DNA from: Leishmania donovani | Taxonomy: Eukaryota; Euglenozoa; Kinetoplastea; Trypanosomatida; Trypanosomatidae | Reading direction: 5' to 3' | Assembly (NCBI RefSeq): GCF_000227135.1 | Contig: NC_018256.1 | Location: forward strand, 1,068,988 to 1,102,901 | Length of the DNA stretch: 33,914 nt | Shown here: positions 1 through 9,595 of the stretch, piece by piece | How the letters are laid out: the number at the start of each line of letters is the position of its first letter | Numbering within the stretch: position 1 is the first letter of the stretch | The notes under the pieces: generated by a model | Told to the model about the DNA's origin: nothing | Databases searched by the model: none | What the model saw: the letters and a program-made list of their open reading frames with translations, nothing else | Position numbers and translations under genes: made by a program

Positions 1-1
1 G

Positions 2-1039
2 GGGAGCGAGCGGCAGACGAAGACAGAGTCGAGCGGGCAGCAGTTTGAGGAGGCAAAGAAGATCAACCACTCACTGCTGATGCTCGGGCGCGCGCTGAAC
101 TCCTTCAGCGATCGCAAGGGCAGCGACGCCTTCATCTCGCTGCGCGAGTCGAAGCTGACGCGGCTGCTGTCGGAGAGCTTTGGCGGGAACAGCAAGACGT
201 GGATGCTGGCGACAGTGTCACCCACCGCGTTCAATCTGACGGAGTCCATCTCCACGCTGGACTACGCCACCAACGCGATGGCCATCACAAACAAGGCGAA
301 GGTGAACAGTGTCTTCAAGAGCCTGGAGCTGAAGGAGCTGAAGGCGGTTGTGTCAAGCTTAGAGAAGCAGCTGGAGAGTCTAGCGGCGGCGCGGGATGCA
401 AAGGAGGTGGATGTGGCGATACTGCAGGAGGAGCGGGAGGCGCTTCGTCTTGCTGTTCATACCGCCCGCTCGCAAGACACCGCCGCGCAGCGGCTGCAAA
501 GTACAGTGCAGCATATACAGCTCGGCAACATTGCCCTTCGACGTCGAGTCGAGGCCGCCGAGAAGCGTATGATTTGGTCTCTAGACAACGAAGCCTCATT
601 TCTCTTTTACAAAGGCCGTTGCGCCATTTCACTGCGGGGCGTGCTGCGTGGTGAGAAGCGGGCGTACCGCCTCGCACTACTAGCCGAAAACGGTCAGGCG
701 ACATCTTCCACCTTGCATGTGCAAGTATTCTCCCTGAACAAAGACCTTACAGTGCTCGAGGATCCAATGGAGATGGTGGGGCGGAGTATTAAGTTCTGCC
801 TGCGGATAGTCGGTGCTGAGGGCCTCCCGCCGCAGTTCTGCCGACACTCGTTTTGCAAGCTCTCGCTGCTATTCGATCAGGATAACCGCTACTTCACCAC
901 GAGCACTGCGGAGGACACTACAAATCCGCGCTGGGATCTCGTAAAGCGGTTTGAGCTGCCGCATTTGACACCGGAGGTGATTGCGCACTTTAACACTCAT
1001 CATCTGTTTACGTTCGAGGTGTTTGGGTTTAGTACGTAG
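2..1039 (+). CDS. Kinesin, C-terminal part (5' end outside window)
   Basis: A microtubule motor protein whose start lies upstream. The open frame enters at base 2 as G-S-E-R, the tail of the kinesin switch II motif DLAGSE. It continues with I-N-H-S-L-L-M-L-G (from visible residue 21), S-K-L-T-R-L-L (50-56) and G-G-N-S-K-T, the classic end of the motor domain, and N-K-A-K-V-N, the neck region. A short coiled coil follows at about residues 104-160. The last 180 residues resemble the tail segment of kinesin-3 (KIF1-type) proteins: a V/Y-K-G-R-like strand block, then G-A-E-G-L-P-P-Q-F (from 271) and F-E-V-F-G (338-342) close to the stop. No FHA domain is visible between motor and tail, which is unusual for kinesin-3. 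The motor assignment is certain; the kinesin-3 link is an inference from motif likeness. 345 residues are visible. Confidence 0.93.
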   Translation, partial: GSERQTKTESSGQQFEEAKKINHSLLMLGRALNSFSDRKGSDAFISLRESKLTRLLSESFGGNSKTWMLATVSPTAFNLTESISTLDYATNAMAITNKAKVNSVFKSLELKELKAVVSSLEKQLESLAAARDAKEVDVAILQEEREALRLAVHTARSQDTAAQRLQSTVQHIQLGNIALRRRVEAAEKRMIWSLDNEASFLFYKGRCAISLRGVLRGEKRAYRLALLAENGQATSSTLHVQVFSLNKDLTVLEDPMEMVGRSIKFCLRIVGAEGLPPQFCRHSFCKLSLLFDQDNRYFTTSTAEDTTNPRWDLVKRFELPHLTPEVIAHFNTHHLFTFEVFGFST

Positions 1040-1868
1040 TGGAGAAAATGTTGTTAGGGAGACAGCAGAGGTTTTGGCCCACACATGTACCCCGCGCCAG
1101 ACCTCACCTTCTTACCCCGTTGGCATAATACGATGATACGATGAGACACTCTTGCTTCACTGTGCGCGCCCTTTCTGTGGTTGAGTGTGTTGTGTGTGCA
1201 TCACGGCCTCTGTGCTGCGTTTTCTTCCTTCTCCTCCGCTCATAGCTGGCTCCGCTCTTTTTTCGGCATTTTACACATTTGTTTTGTTTCGCCTTTTCCT
1301 GTACTTGGCGGTCGTTTTCTTTTCGCCGTGTGTTTGTTGTGGCCATTTATGGGCCGGCGTGCCGCTTTGTGGTGTTGTGTTGCATATGCTGCTCGTCTCC
1401 CTCTCTCGCCTCCGTTTGCATGAGATAGCATTTGCTCGCTTTTCTTTCACCGCCTCCTTTGCGCTCGTCTCTTCCCCCTCTCCCCTCGAAGGGTACACTT
1501 GCTCCATGTCTGTCTCTTTCTGTCTCCCTTTCTTCCTCCTATTGTGTTTCATCATCGCTCCACACGCGTTTTCTCACTTTCGTCTCGCTCGACCGCCCTC
1601 TCTCCCCCCTTTTCACGCGAGTGCCGCTTACCGCACGCCAGGGTGGTATCAAACAAACAAAAACGATTCATGGAAGCCGTGCGCGCCTCCTCTTCTTTTG
1701 TTTGGTGTGTGTGTGTGTGGTTGTTGTCTTGAGCCTTGTGAGAGTTACGACCATCTCTTTTACTTCTCCCTCTTCCATGCCTCATGGTCGCCTGCCTCCT
1801 TTGTCTTGTTGCTTTGCCGCCGTTGCTCATTCAGTTCTCCTATTTTTTTTTCCAAGATGTTTGCGTTT
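1040..1868. other. Intergenic spacer, pyrimidine-rich, downstream of kinesin
   Basis: This should hold the kinesin 3'UTR. It is strongly T/C-rich on the + strand, with a short TG run near 1706-1722 and a T run just before the first retroposon. Open frames here are compositional (Leu, Ser, Phe, Cys runs) and none looks like a real protein. Confidence 0.6.
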
Positions 1869-2437
1869 GCCATAGAACATGAATCCAAACTCCGCTCTAC
1901 CCACCGGGCCTGCCGCGAACCCCATCCGCGTGGGGCGAGGCAGCGCTAGACACACGTGTTACAGCAATGCGCCGACTCCGTCATCCCAGCACCGCCCCTA
2001 CGCAAAACTCTACTCGCCCCCCCCTCGCATCGCAGGTCGCCTCACAGCAGCTACCCTTGTGCTGGTCGCCACCCAGTGCATCTCCTCGCGGTCCCGCACT
2101 CCGGCGCCCCACACCAGTGGGGCAGTGCGAGGCCCGGGGGTGGGATACGTACGAGTCGCGCTGACACTTCGCCCATCACATGGATGGCAGAAGCGTGCGC
2201 ACCGTCGCTGGCCTCTCCAGCGCAACAATGTCCACAGCCTGACCGCCGGCATCCGTAGCGGCAAACCACTCTGGCCTCCCCCTCACGTCGTAGGCACTTG
2301 GCCCTGTCACCACCAGAGGTGGCTCGGCATTGGCAGGGGATAGGGAGAGGCTGCTTGGCTTCCCCACGCAGAGTGGGGGGAGGGGGTGTACTGGCCCCTG
2401 CGGTACCGCTCACGGAGGTGTGCCCCTTCGTCGTTCG
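1869..2437 (-). mobile_element. SIDER-like retroposon, family A copy 1
   Basis: This is the reverse complement of the repeats at 4698, 8606 and 11369. In element sense it starts near 2437 and runs to about 1869, where a run of A follows (the T run at 1847-1855 on the + strand). It carries two tandem blocks like the 77-79 bp signature at the 5' end of ingi/L1Tc-type trypanosomatid retroposons: one around the words CAGGGGCCAGTAC and GAAGCCAAGC, the second around CCACCTC, GGTG and ACAGGGCCAAGTGCCTAC. Two such signatures are known for Leishmania SIDER elements. It is non-coding. SIDERs in 3'UTRs are reported to affect mRNA stability, so it may act on the kinesin transcript, although here it lies antisense. 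Confidence 0.82.
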
Positions 2438-3502
2438 TGTTCTTTTGTATACGAACAACACTATGCCGTGCGAATGAGTGATTGAGACGCCCATTGTAGA
2501 ACAGAGCGCAAATCACAGAAAAGGGGAATACATACCAGCATCAGCGAGAGCGTATCGGAGCTCTCTTCCGAGCGCGTCGCCTAAGAGCGACACCTTCTTT
2601 CAGTGCGGACTTTATGCTTTCATTCCCCAGATCTCAAAGGAAAGAAAAGAAACAGAAGAGATTGCGGAAAGTATTCCACCGTCATCAATGTGGTAGTGAG
2701 TGAGCACACAGCCCGCGCGTGTAGACATTAAGGTGTGCTTCGAGTCTTAGACGGTGTGAGTGGCTGCTCGTTTGGCGTTTCGCTCTCCACCTTTTGGCCT
2801 TGTTTCGTACGATCTGTCATGCCATGAATGCACTCGAACCGGGAATAGGTCTACACACCGGCACTTGCCTTCCTCCCTCCCTCCCTGCCCCCTCCCATAC
2901 ACACGCGTACAGGACTTCCGTTTTGTGTGCCGCTCTCATTCTCGGTGTCTCCTCCCCACTCTCTCTCTGTAACACGTTGCGCAGTGGACAGGACCCTGCA
3001 TTTGCTTCAGCGCACTGAAAAAGAAAACAGGGAGAGAGGAGTCTCTCTTCCCCGAGAAATATCGTGCGCACGTTAGCAAAACGAAGAAAAACACGGTACG
3101 AAAACACACTGCGCCGGAAAGGGAAGGACGACGGCACAGAGGAAGAACACTGCTCACCACCTCTTTTCATTCCCTCTCTCGGCGTCTACTTTTTGGGTTC
3201 TTCTTTGTCTCACTCGGCTGTGTGTCTGTCTGCGCGTGTGTGTTCGTGTGGACTTGTGGATGCCTTTCGCCCTATCGTTATTGTGATCTTTCCTTTTCCG
3301 TTTTCCTGTCCTCTCATCTGGCTCTCCCCTCTTTGCTCGGCGGCTTGTGCTCCTTTACCTCTCTCCCTCCGGCCTCTCGGTTGCTTCTTAGACTCTTTCT
3401 CCCTTTGTCTGTCTTGTGCATGTTTTTTTTTTCTTGCTTACTGAACCTTTTTCTCGTACGCTTGCTGACGCGTTCATGAGAGAATGGCACATTGAAGAAC
3501 AT

Positions 3503-3520
3503 GTATATATATATATATAC
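3503..3520. repeat. TA dinucleotide tract
   Basis: Alternating T and A for about 16 bases, bounded by G and C so that the whole is self-complementary. It is AT-rich in an otherwise GC-rich region. Confidence 0.9.
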
Positions 3521-3967
3521 TAGATCATTCGCTGCAGGTGCGCGTACTCACTCAGACACGCCCGATCCACACGCCGGACCCTACCACTGTTGCCCCTTCC
3601 CTGGCCCTTTTTATTTGGACTTGTGCACGGCTCTCTGTTCTTCCTCGCAAGCCGCGCTTCTCACATGAGGGACACCGCTGACGTTTGGTTTCCTTCTATT
3701 CTGTTCTCCCTTGGAGCTCACCGGTAGACGCGACAGCAGATGCCTAAACGGTTTGCGCTGTGACTCCTTCAAGGCTGCTAGAGGTAGCAAAGGGGCAAGG
3801 AGGAAACAAGCTTTTTTTTTTTGCGGCGCCTCCGCCTTCTTCAGCGCCTCGCCATCTCTGCGCATCTTTGTTTCTCTGGTGCCTTCACTGCCCGCTGGCT
3901 ACATCACTGCCAGGGCATCAGTGAGGAAGAGAGAAAAGGAGGAGGAAGGCTCCTTTTCACACGCGCA

Positions 3968-4114
3968 CTAGCTGGCACAGACTTGCCGCACCGATTCACC
4001 TACAAAGATATTCACTGCTTCGCCGATGTCGAAAAGTCTCTCTTTGAACAGGTCATTAGCGTCTTTTTCTCAAAGGATCTCTCTTGGGTGGCGTATGCAG
4101 TGCAGCTCAACTGA
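3968..4114 (+). pseudogene. Possible coding remnant
   Basis: The last 48 residues of this frame, ending at TGA 4112-4114, have a mixed, protein-like composition with D, H, Y, K, E, F, W and V. This contrasts with the low-complexity frames around it. It includes H-R-F-T-Y-K-D-I-H-C-F-A-D-V-E-K followed by S-L-F-E-Q-V. No family is recognised. The upstream part of the frame looks non-coding and no good start is visible. It could be the tail of a decayed gene or chance. Confidence 0.2.
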
Positions 4115-4697
4115 GCTGCTCCTTCCTTGCCTTCCTTCTACGTTTTTTTCTAGCGCGTTGTTTCCTCGTATTGTTACTACGATGCCCGTCTAGTTTCTCG
4201 TCTTTTCTCCTCTTATTTGCTCCTCTCTCTGCCACGTGTGCATTTGTGCGCTCTCTCGTTCTCTCTCTTGCAGCTTTTCCACGCTACGTCCTGGGTTACA
4301 TCGTTTCCTTTTCTCCGTCATTCCTTTGGTTTTCACCCCGCCGTACACTTCCCCTTTCCCTCTGTCTCCTCTTATCTCTGGGTTTTCCTGCTGTTGCTGT
4401 TCTTCCTTCTCCCTTTCTTTCTGCCATTTTTCCGGCGGGTGACCAGTTCCGCTGCTGTTTCGACTGTTTGATGGCATTATGGACGCCGTTGTTGTGCCCG
4501 TGTTTGCCTCTGCTGCGTCTTCTGACGTTGGATCTCTTTCGCCCGCTTTCCCTCGGGTGTCGCTGTAACCCCCCTTTCCCCCCTTTTTGTTCGTCTCCCT
4601 GCGCATGTTTCGTTACGTCTCCGCGCCTTTGTGAGGGCGGTGCACAGATTCATATCAATGTATATATGCACGTACGGAAATCTGCCCTTTCCCCTGC

Positions 4698-5281
4698 TGA
4701 CAGGAGGATATCTCAGTGCTTGGTATCTTTGGGTCCAGTACACCCCCTCCCCCCACTCTGCGTGGGGAAGCCAAGCAGCCTCTCCCTATCCCCTGCCAAT
4801 GCCGAGCCACCTCTGGTGGTGACAGGGCCAAGTGCCTACGACGTGAGGGGGAGGCCAGAGTGGTTTGCCGCTACGGATGCCGGCGGTCAGGCTGTGGAAA
4901 TTGTTGCGCTGGAGAGGCCAGCGACGGTGCGCACGCTTCTGCCATCCATGTGATGGGCGAAGTGTCAGCGCGACTCGTACGTATCCCACCCCCGGGCCTC
5001 GCACTGCCCCACTGGTGTGGGGCGCCGGAGTGCGGGACCGCGAGGAGATGCACTGGGTGGCGACCAGCACAAGGGTAGCTGCTGTGAGGCGACCGGCGAT
5101 GCGAGGGGGGGGGGCGAGTAGAGTTTTTGCGTAGGGGCGGTGCTGGGATGACTGAGTCGGCGCATTGCTGTAACACGTGTGTCTAGCGCTGCCTCGCACC
5201 ACGCGGATGGGGCCTGAGGTAGTCTGTTAGAGCGAACTCACTTTCTATGGCAGAAATGGTCTACACGTTGAGGAGCTGAAT
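4698..5281 (+). mobile_element. SIDER-like retroposon, family A copy 2
   Basis: This copy begins with TGACAGGAGGAT, shared with the copy at 11369, and ends around the 3' words CTATGGCAG and CACGTTG. It has the same two tandem retroposon signatures as the other copies. By eye its body differs from the 8606 copy at only about a dozen sites over roughly 450 bases. The last 60 bases have diverged from copies 3 and 4. It is inverted relative to copy 1, with the 5' ends facing each other, and direct relative to copies 3 and 4. It lies upstream of the phosphatase gene. Confidence 0.83.
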
Positions 5282-5886
5282 ACCCCTTCTAGTTTCCGTT
5301 GCTTTTCCTGTGCTTCCACCTTCTCTTTCCTCTCTCTTCTCTCTCCCGCGTGTGCGTGTCGTCTCTTTTTCCACTTCTGTCTGCTTCACCCCCTCTCCAC
5401 TCCGTACAAGCCACAAGGAGGAAACACAAACGTCTCACTAATTGCGCGACACTCGGACCAAAACAGAAAACGCAAAGTCGGCATCCGTCGCTGGATGTTG
5501 GCAATCACAGGCAACTTTCCCGCTTCCTTTTGTTTCCTTTAGCTCTCTCTATATCTTTCTTGTACGTTGTGTCGTCGTTCTCGTTCGCTTTCTGTCCCCT
5601 ACCCTCGGGTCTACGGTCATCACCTTCATCTCTGCACCCACACGTCCAATCCAAAGTACTTTCGCCTGCTGCCATAGCAAAGGGAAAAGAATCTATCGAG
5701 GGCAAATCAGAAGGGACTTCTCCGTTCTCCTTGCTTCGTGGCGTTTCTTCCTTCCTGCTCTCCTCGTTCAGCTCAGAATCACCGGTCCGTCAGTAGAAGC
5801 CCTCGCAACGCAGTAGGCGGCAGCTTCTTTTCGGTCATTTCAGCATTGCCGACCACGTCGCCGTAGAGTCGGCCTCTTCTCCCGAG
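5282..5886. other. Leader region of the phosphatase gene
   Basis: A pyrimidine-rich spacer ending at the phosphatase start. The C/T-rich stretches at 5283-5405 and 5516-5575 hold no plausible gene; this is the expected place for the trans-splicing signals. Confidence 0.55.
5717..5771 (+). promoter_or_regulatory. Candidate polypyrimidine tract and spliced-leader acceptor
   Basis: A T/C-rich tract is followed by the AG at 5770-5771, 115 bases before the phosphatase ATG. An earlier AG near 5540, after another tract, is an alternative. The call rests on the general trypanosomatid rule of polypyrimidine tract then first AG. Confidence 0.4.
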
Positions 5887-7086
5887 ATGCGTCTTTCTAC
5901 CTCGTCGCATCGTCACAGGCGTGACAAGGAGCGAAACGCAAATAAGACTCACTGCGACCCTGGAGGGCGCTGGAATCGACAAACAACCCCGCCGCTGCTT
6001 AGCCCCAGCTACAATCAACCGTGTGGCCGACTTTTAACGGCCTTTGAGACTCCCTTCTCATATTTGGAGGACTCGGCTTGCTTAGCGGTAGGGAACGCTC
6101 CCCCCTCCCGATTCCCCACGACTGCAGCGGCCGATGGGACTCACACCGTGCCACACGCCGTTGGTTCCAAGGCTCCGATTCCATCCACACCGTTTGGCCA
6201 GCGCACCACGCTCGCGCACGAGGCGCTCAGCAACTTCCTGGAGATCGGTTCTCATGCGGGCAGGCACCAACACTCGACCAGGAGCGGCCGAAAAGCGAAC
6301 GTCATCTCCAGCCCTCTTTTCCCGACAACTGTAGCGTCAACCCCCACGTCCGCTACATGGACAGATGCAGCGCAAGACGCGGCCTTCCCCTCAACAACGC
6401 GTCTCGACACGGTTACTGTACCTAGTGAATCGCTCAAGTCAAAGCGCGCGGATAGTACCGACGCCGCAACCACGCTTCCTTCCGTGCCACTGACGTTCTC
6501 GCTTACCTTGATCCCACCGCCCCGGCCGCAGGATGTCGGCAAGCTCGTTGTTGTGCTAGATCTCGACGAGACTCTTGTGTATAGCCGCGACATCATCGTC
6601 TACAAGCGTCCTGGTGTGATTCAGCTGCTGAGGACGCTGAAGGGCAAGTGCGAGGTTATTGTGTGGACGGCCGGAACGCGAGAGTACGCGCTGGATGTGA
6701 TTCGCACCATCGACTCGGTTGGCGCCGTACAGTACTGCATCTACCGCCACCCCACGTGGTGGACGGGCGACATAGGTTGCACAAAGGACCTTCGTCTGCT
6801 AGGCCGCCCCATGGATCGGGTACTCCTCGTAGACAACACCCCCAGCGTGTTCCGTGCAAACCCGCGCAACTCTCTTCTCGTCGAGGACTTCATTGTGCCA
6901 CACCCGAGAGCGTACAACGCACAGGAGAAGACGCTGTCGGTGTTGGCTGACATCTTCGAGCATGTGTTCCGCCGTTTCACCTCCCCATGCATCGCCGACG
7001 TGCTGGCGAGCAAGCGCATCAGCCGGCAAGCCATCCGACTGGAGCGGGGCGGATTTGTGGATCTCAACGTCCTCACCCCCTTTTGA
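5887..7086 (+). CDS. NIF/FCP1-like HAD phosphatase
   Basis: A 399-residue protein of the FCP1/SCP group of HAD phosphatases, which remove phosphate from protein serines, in other eukaryotes often on the RNA polymerase II C-terminal tail. The catalytic domain covers about 219-390. Motif I is D225-L-D-E-T229, with the nucleophile D225 and general acid D227. V-W-T-A-G at 259-263 supplies motif II. Lys300 in T-K-D is the likely motif III lysine, and L-V-D-N-T-P around D316-N317 is motif IV. This set matches the small SCP-type family well. The first 215 residues are Ser/Thr/Pro-rich and low in complexity, probably disordered. No BRCT domain is seen, so it is not a full FCP1. The substrate is not known. 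The start is the first in-frame ATG. It is bracketed by direct family A repeats. Confidence 0.92.
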   Translation: MRLSTSSHRHRRDKERNANKTHCDPGGRWNRQTTPPLLSPSYNQPCGRLLTAFETPFSYLEDSACLAVGNAPPSRFPTTAAADGTHTVPHAVGSKAPIPSTPFGQRTTLAHEALSNFLEIGSHAGRHQHSTRSGRKANVISSPLFPTTVASTPTSATWTDAAQDAAFPSTTRLDTVTVPSESLKSKRADSTDAATTLPSVPLTFSLTLIPPPRPQDVGKLVVVLDLDETLVYSRDIIVYKRPGVIQLLRTLKGKCEVIVWTAGTREYALDVIRTIDSVGAVQYCIYRHPTWWTGDIGCTKDLRLLGRPMDRVLLVDNTPSVFRANPRNSLLVEDFIVPHPRAYNAQEKTLSVLADIFEHVFRRFTSPCIADVLASKRISRQAIRLERGGFVDLNVLTPF

Positions 7087-8605
7087 AGCATGGATGTGAC
7101 TTAATCCATTGCCGTGTGACCGCCATGCTTGCCGCTCACAGCTTCACCGGGAGAGGGTACAACTGTGCTATCCTCTGTGCCGGGCCCTCCTCCTGGGTTG
7201 TGTACCGTTTTGTGATGTTTCGCTTGCGTCCTCCGCTCCTTCTCCTTTCTCTCCGTATCACGGCGTGCGTGTATGTGCACGGCTGTGTGCGAGAGCTCGA
7301 CTGCCTGCCGGGAGGTTGTTGTATTGCTTCGTGATGTGAGGTCCAATTCTCCTTGAACCCTCGTTCACTGTAGTGTCTTCCCGCCTTCAGCGCCGACTGT
7401 ACATTTCTCGTATGCATTCCCTTTCCAGTGGAGGGGTTTTGGGGGCTCACCTGTGCGCGCTCTCTCTTTCACTTTTGAGCGTGTGCGTGTTCTTTTTTTT
7501 TCATGTTCCTTGTACTACTGCTACTACTTCCGATTCGATCTTTTTCTTCTATTGTGTTTGTTTGCTGTTTGTGTTTCCGCCATCGCCCCCTCCCCACTTC
7601 TCGACGCCCTCACCGACAACACTGCTCTCTCCCTTGGCTCGTCTCCTTTTACTACCTCCGATCTCTGCTGGGGCTGGGTGCGATGGCTCTTGTCGCTACA
7701 CAAAAAAAAACCAAAACAACGCCAAAACTATCCGGCACCTCTGCGCCCCTCCCCCACCCCCTTACTTGCCCGAAGAGTTTTTTTTTTCTCGTGACTTTGC
7801 TTCACTTACGATGTCCTCACGTGGTGCCGCTCGTGTTTTTTCTTTTTGCGTTCTTTCCTTCCTGTCTCTTCCTTCTCCCTTTACAGCCCCCCATAAGCTT
7901 TGCCTTTTTTCTTGTCCCTTCGATTCCTCGTGCTTGGATGGGTGTACCGCACCGAGAGCACAACTGATGCCCATCTCCTTTTCCTTTCCCCCCTCTCTTC
8001 GTTCTCTTGCTAGTTTTGTGGCTTTCACCGTTGCCTAAAGCTCCTTGATGTGCGTGCGTTTCTGTCTGTTGGGCGCTACAGAGAAAGCGAACGATAAAGA
8101 GGGAGATCCGCGGATGACGCAAACGGAGAAGAGGGGGAACAACGCATATGTGCGTGTGTGGGCTTTCACTCTCTTGTAGAACAAAAACATGACCGACACA
8201 CACAGACACAAACGTAAACTACGAGACCGTCTTCTCTTTGCTTCTTCCTCTTCGTCTTTGCGCTCCAGCCGTGCCTCATCTGTTCTTCCGCCTTCTCCAC
8301 AACCTCCACACCACTCACGCGGCGTCTCCGATCCCTCTGGCGTTTTTGTTTCTGCGTTGAGGAATCGCGCCTGAAGGAGGAGGCTGAGGTGCTGAGTGTA
8401 ATCCTTGGTGTGCATGCGCCTTCTCCGTCGCACAGCACACACAGCACCCACAGACATGCGGAGGAAAAAAGGAATTCACCCAAAAGCGTTATTGATTCTT
8501 CTCTTTCTTATCTCTCTGGTTTCGCTTGCTTTTCCATCTTTTTTTTTTTATTCCGTCCCGGCTGATCTCTTCTCCCTCCTTTTCGAGGGCGCTTTGACGC
8601 CTGGA
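7087..8605. other. Spacer downstream of phosphatase
   Basis: About 1.5 kb of T/C-rich DNA with T runs at 7492-7501, 7779-7789 and 8539-8549, and a purine-rich stretch around 8080-8150. No gene is seen. The expected content is the phosphatase 3'UTR running into the third retroposon. Confidence 0.6.
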
Positions 8606-9363
8606 TGACAGGGGGGGGGACACACCCCTCTGTGCGCGGTACCGCAGGGGCCAGTACACCCCCTCCCCCCACTCTGCTTGGGGAAGCCAAGCAGCCTCTC
8701 CCTATCCCCTACCAATGCCGAGCCACCTCTGGTGGTGACAGGGCCAAGTGCCTACGACGTGAGGGGGAGGCCAGAGTGGTTTGCCGCTACGGATGCCGGC
8801 GGTCAGGCTGTGGACATTGTTGCGCTGGAGAGGCCAGCGACGGCGAATGCGCTGGTGCCATCCATGTGATGGGCGAAGTGTCAGCGCGATTCGTACGTAT
8901 CCCACCCCCGGGCCTCGCACTGCCCCACTGGTGTGGGGCGCCGGAGTGCGGGACCGCGAGGAGATGCACTGGGTGGCGACCAGCACAAGGGTAGCTGCTG
9001 TGAGGCGACCTGCGATGCGAGGGGGGGGGGGCGAGTAGAGTTTTGCGTAGGGGCGGTGCTGGGATGACGGNNNNNNNNNNNNNNNNNNNNNNNNNNNNNN
9101 NNNNNNNNNNNNNNNNNNNNNNNNNNNNNNNNNNNNNNNNNNNNNNNNNNNNNNNNNNNNNNNNNNNNNGGGGGGGGCGAGTAGAGTTTTGCGTAGGGGC
9201 GGTGCTGGGATGACGGAGTCGGCGCATTGCTGTAACACGTGTGTCTAGCGCTGCCTCGCCCCACGCGGATGGGGTTCGCGGCAGGCCCGGTGGGTAGAGC
9301 GGAGTTTGGATTCATGTTCTATGGCAGAGAATGGTGGACACGTTGCGGAACCAAAAAGAAAAG
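8606..9363 (+). mobile_element. SIDER-like retroposon, family A copy 3 (contains an N gap)
   Basis: Starts at TGACAGG and ends in the A-rich tail ACCAAAAAGAAAAG at about 9350-9363, as expected of a retroposon. Its first 45 bases differ from copies 2 and 4 and instead resemble copy 1 (the words GCGGTACCGCAGGGG), so two 5' sub-types exist. A 99-base N run at 9071-9169 is flanked by the same sequence on both sides, so the real element is about 150 bases shorter than drawn. It sits about 230 bases upstream of the acyltransferase start. Confidence 0.83.
9071..9169. other. Assembly gap (99 N) with overlapping flanks
   Basis: Roughly 48 bases before the gap (G run, GCGAGTAGAG, then GGTGCTGGGATGACGG) reappear directly after it. 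The G run itself is a likely cause of the break. Confidence 0.95.
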
Positions 9364-9595
9364 CCTTCGTTTGTATCACTTCTTATCTTGGTTTGCGTTC
9401 TGTACGTCTTTTTTGGTACTGTCTGCTGAATGGCGGTGCCCACTCGTGCCTCCGACGCCCCACCTGGGCTTCCGAGCAGTTGTGCCGCCGATCACGACTT
9501 TGCGTGCGCATCAAACCCCATCCCACCGCCTGTTTTTGTCCTCCGCCTACCACCGCAGGCCGCCTCTTTTTTCTTTCCGCATACAGTCGCATACC
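9364..9595 (+). promoter_or_regulatory. 5' leader region of the acyltransferase, candidate splice acceptors
   Basis: Several T/C-rich stretches lie here. Candidate acceptors are the AG at 9557-9558, after a pyrimidine-rich stretch, and the AG at 9585-9586, only nine bases before the ATG. The open reading frame stays open upstream into the retroposon, but that part is leader, not protein. Confidence 0.35.

Larger units (their letters stand above)
2438..4697. other. Spacer between inverted family A copies
   Basis: 2.3 kb with no convincing gene. It is mainly alternating purine-rich and pyrimidine-rich stretches, a TA dinucleotide tract near 3503 and T-rich tracts at 3420-3435 and 4141-4150. 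A short protein-like frame at 3968-4114 is listed separately. Confidence 0.55.

Noticed and set aside
1185..1949. 254-residue open frame downstream of the kinesin
   Set aside because: Dominated by Leu, Ser, Phe and Cys from a T/C-rich tract, and it runs into the retroposon.
2478..2696. 72-residue frame with a fairly balanced composition
   Set aside because: Short, begins beside the retroposon 5' end, and no motif or family is recognised.
8605..8994. Open frame inside the retroposon, repeated in all family A copies
   Set aside because: The frame recurs because the repeat recurs. Similar open frames exist on both strands of the GC-rich element, and copy 4 breaks the frame by a deletion.
9239..9595. 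In-frame N-terminal extension of the acyltransferase
   Set aside because: It starts in retroposon DNA, its residues are leader-like, and candidate splice acceptors at 9557 and 9585 would remove it.
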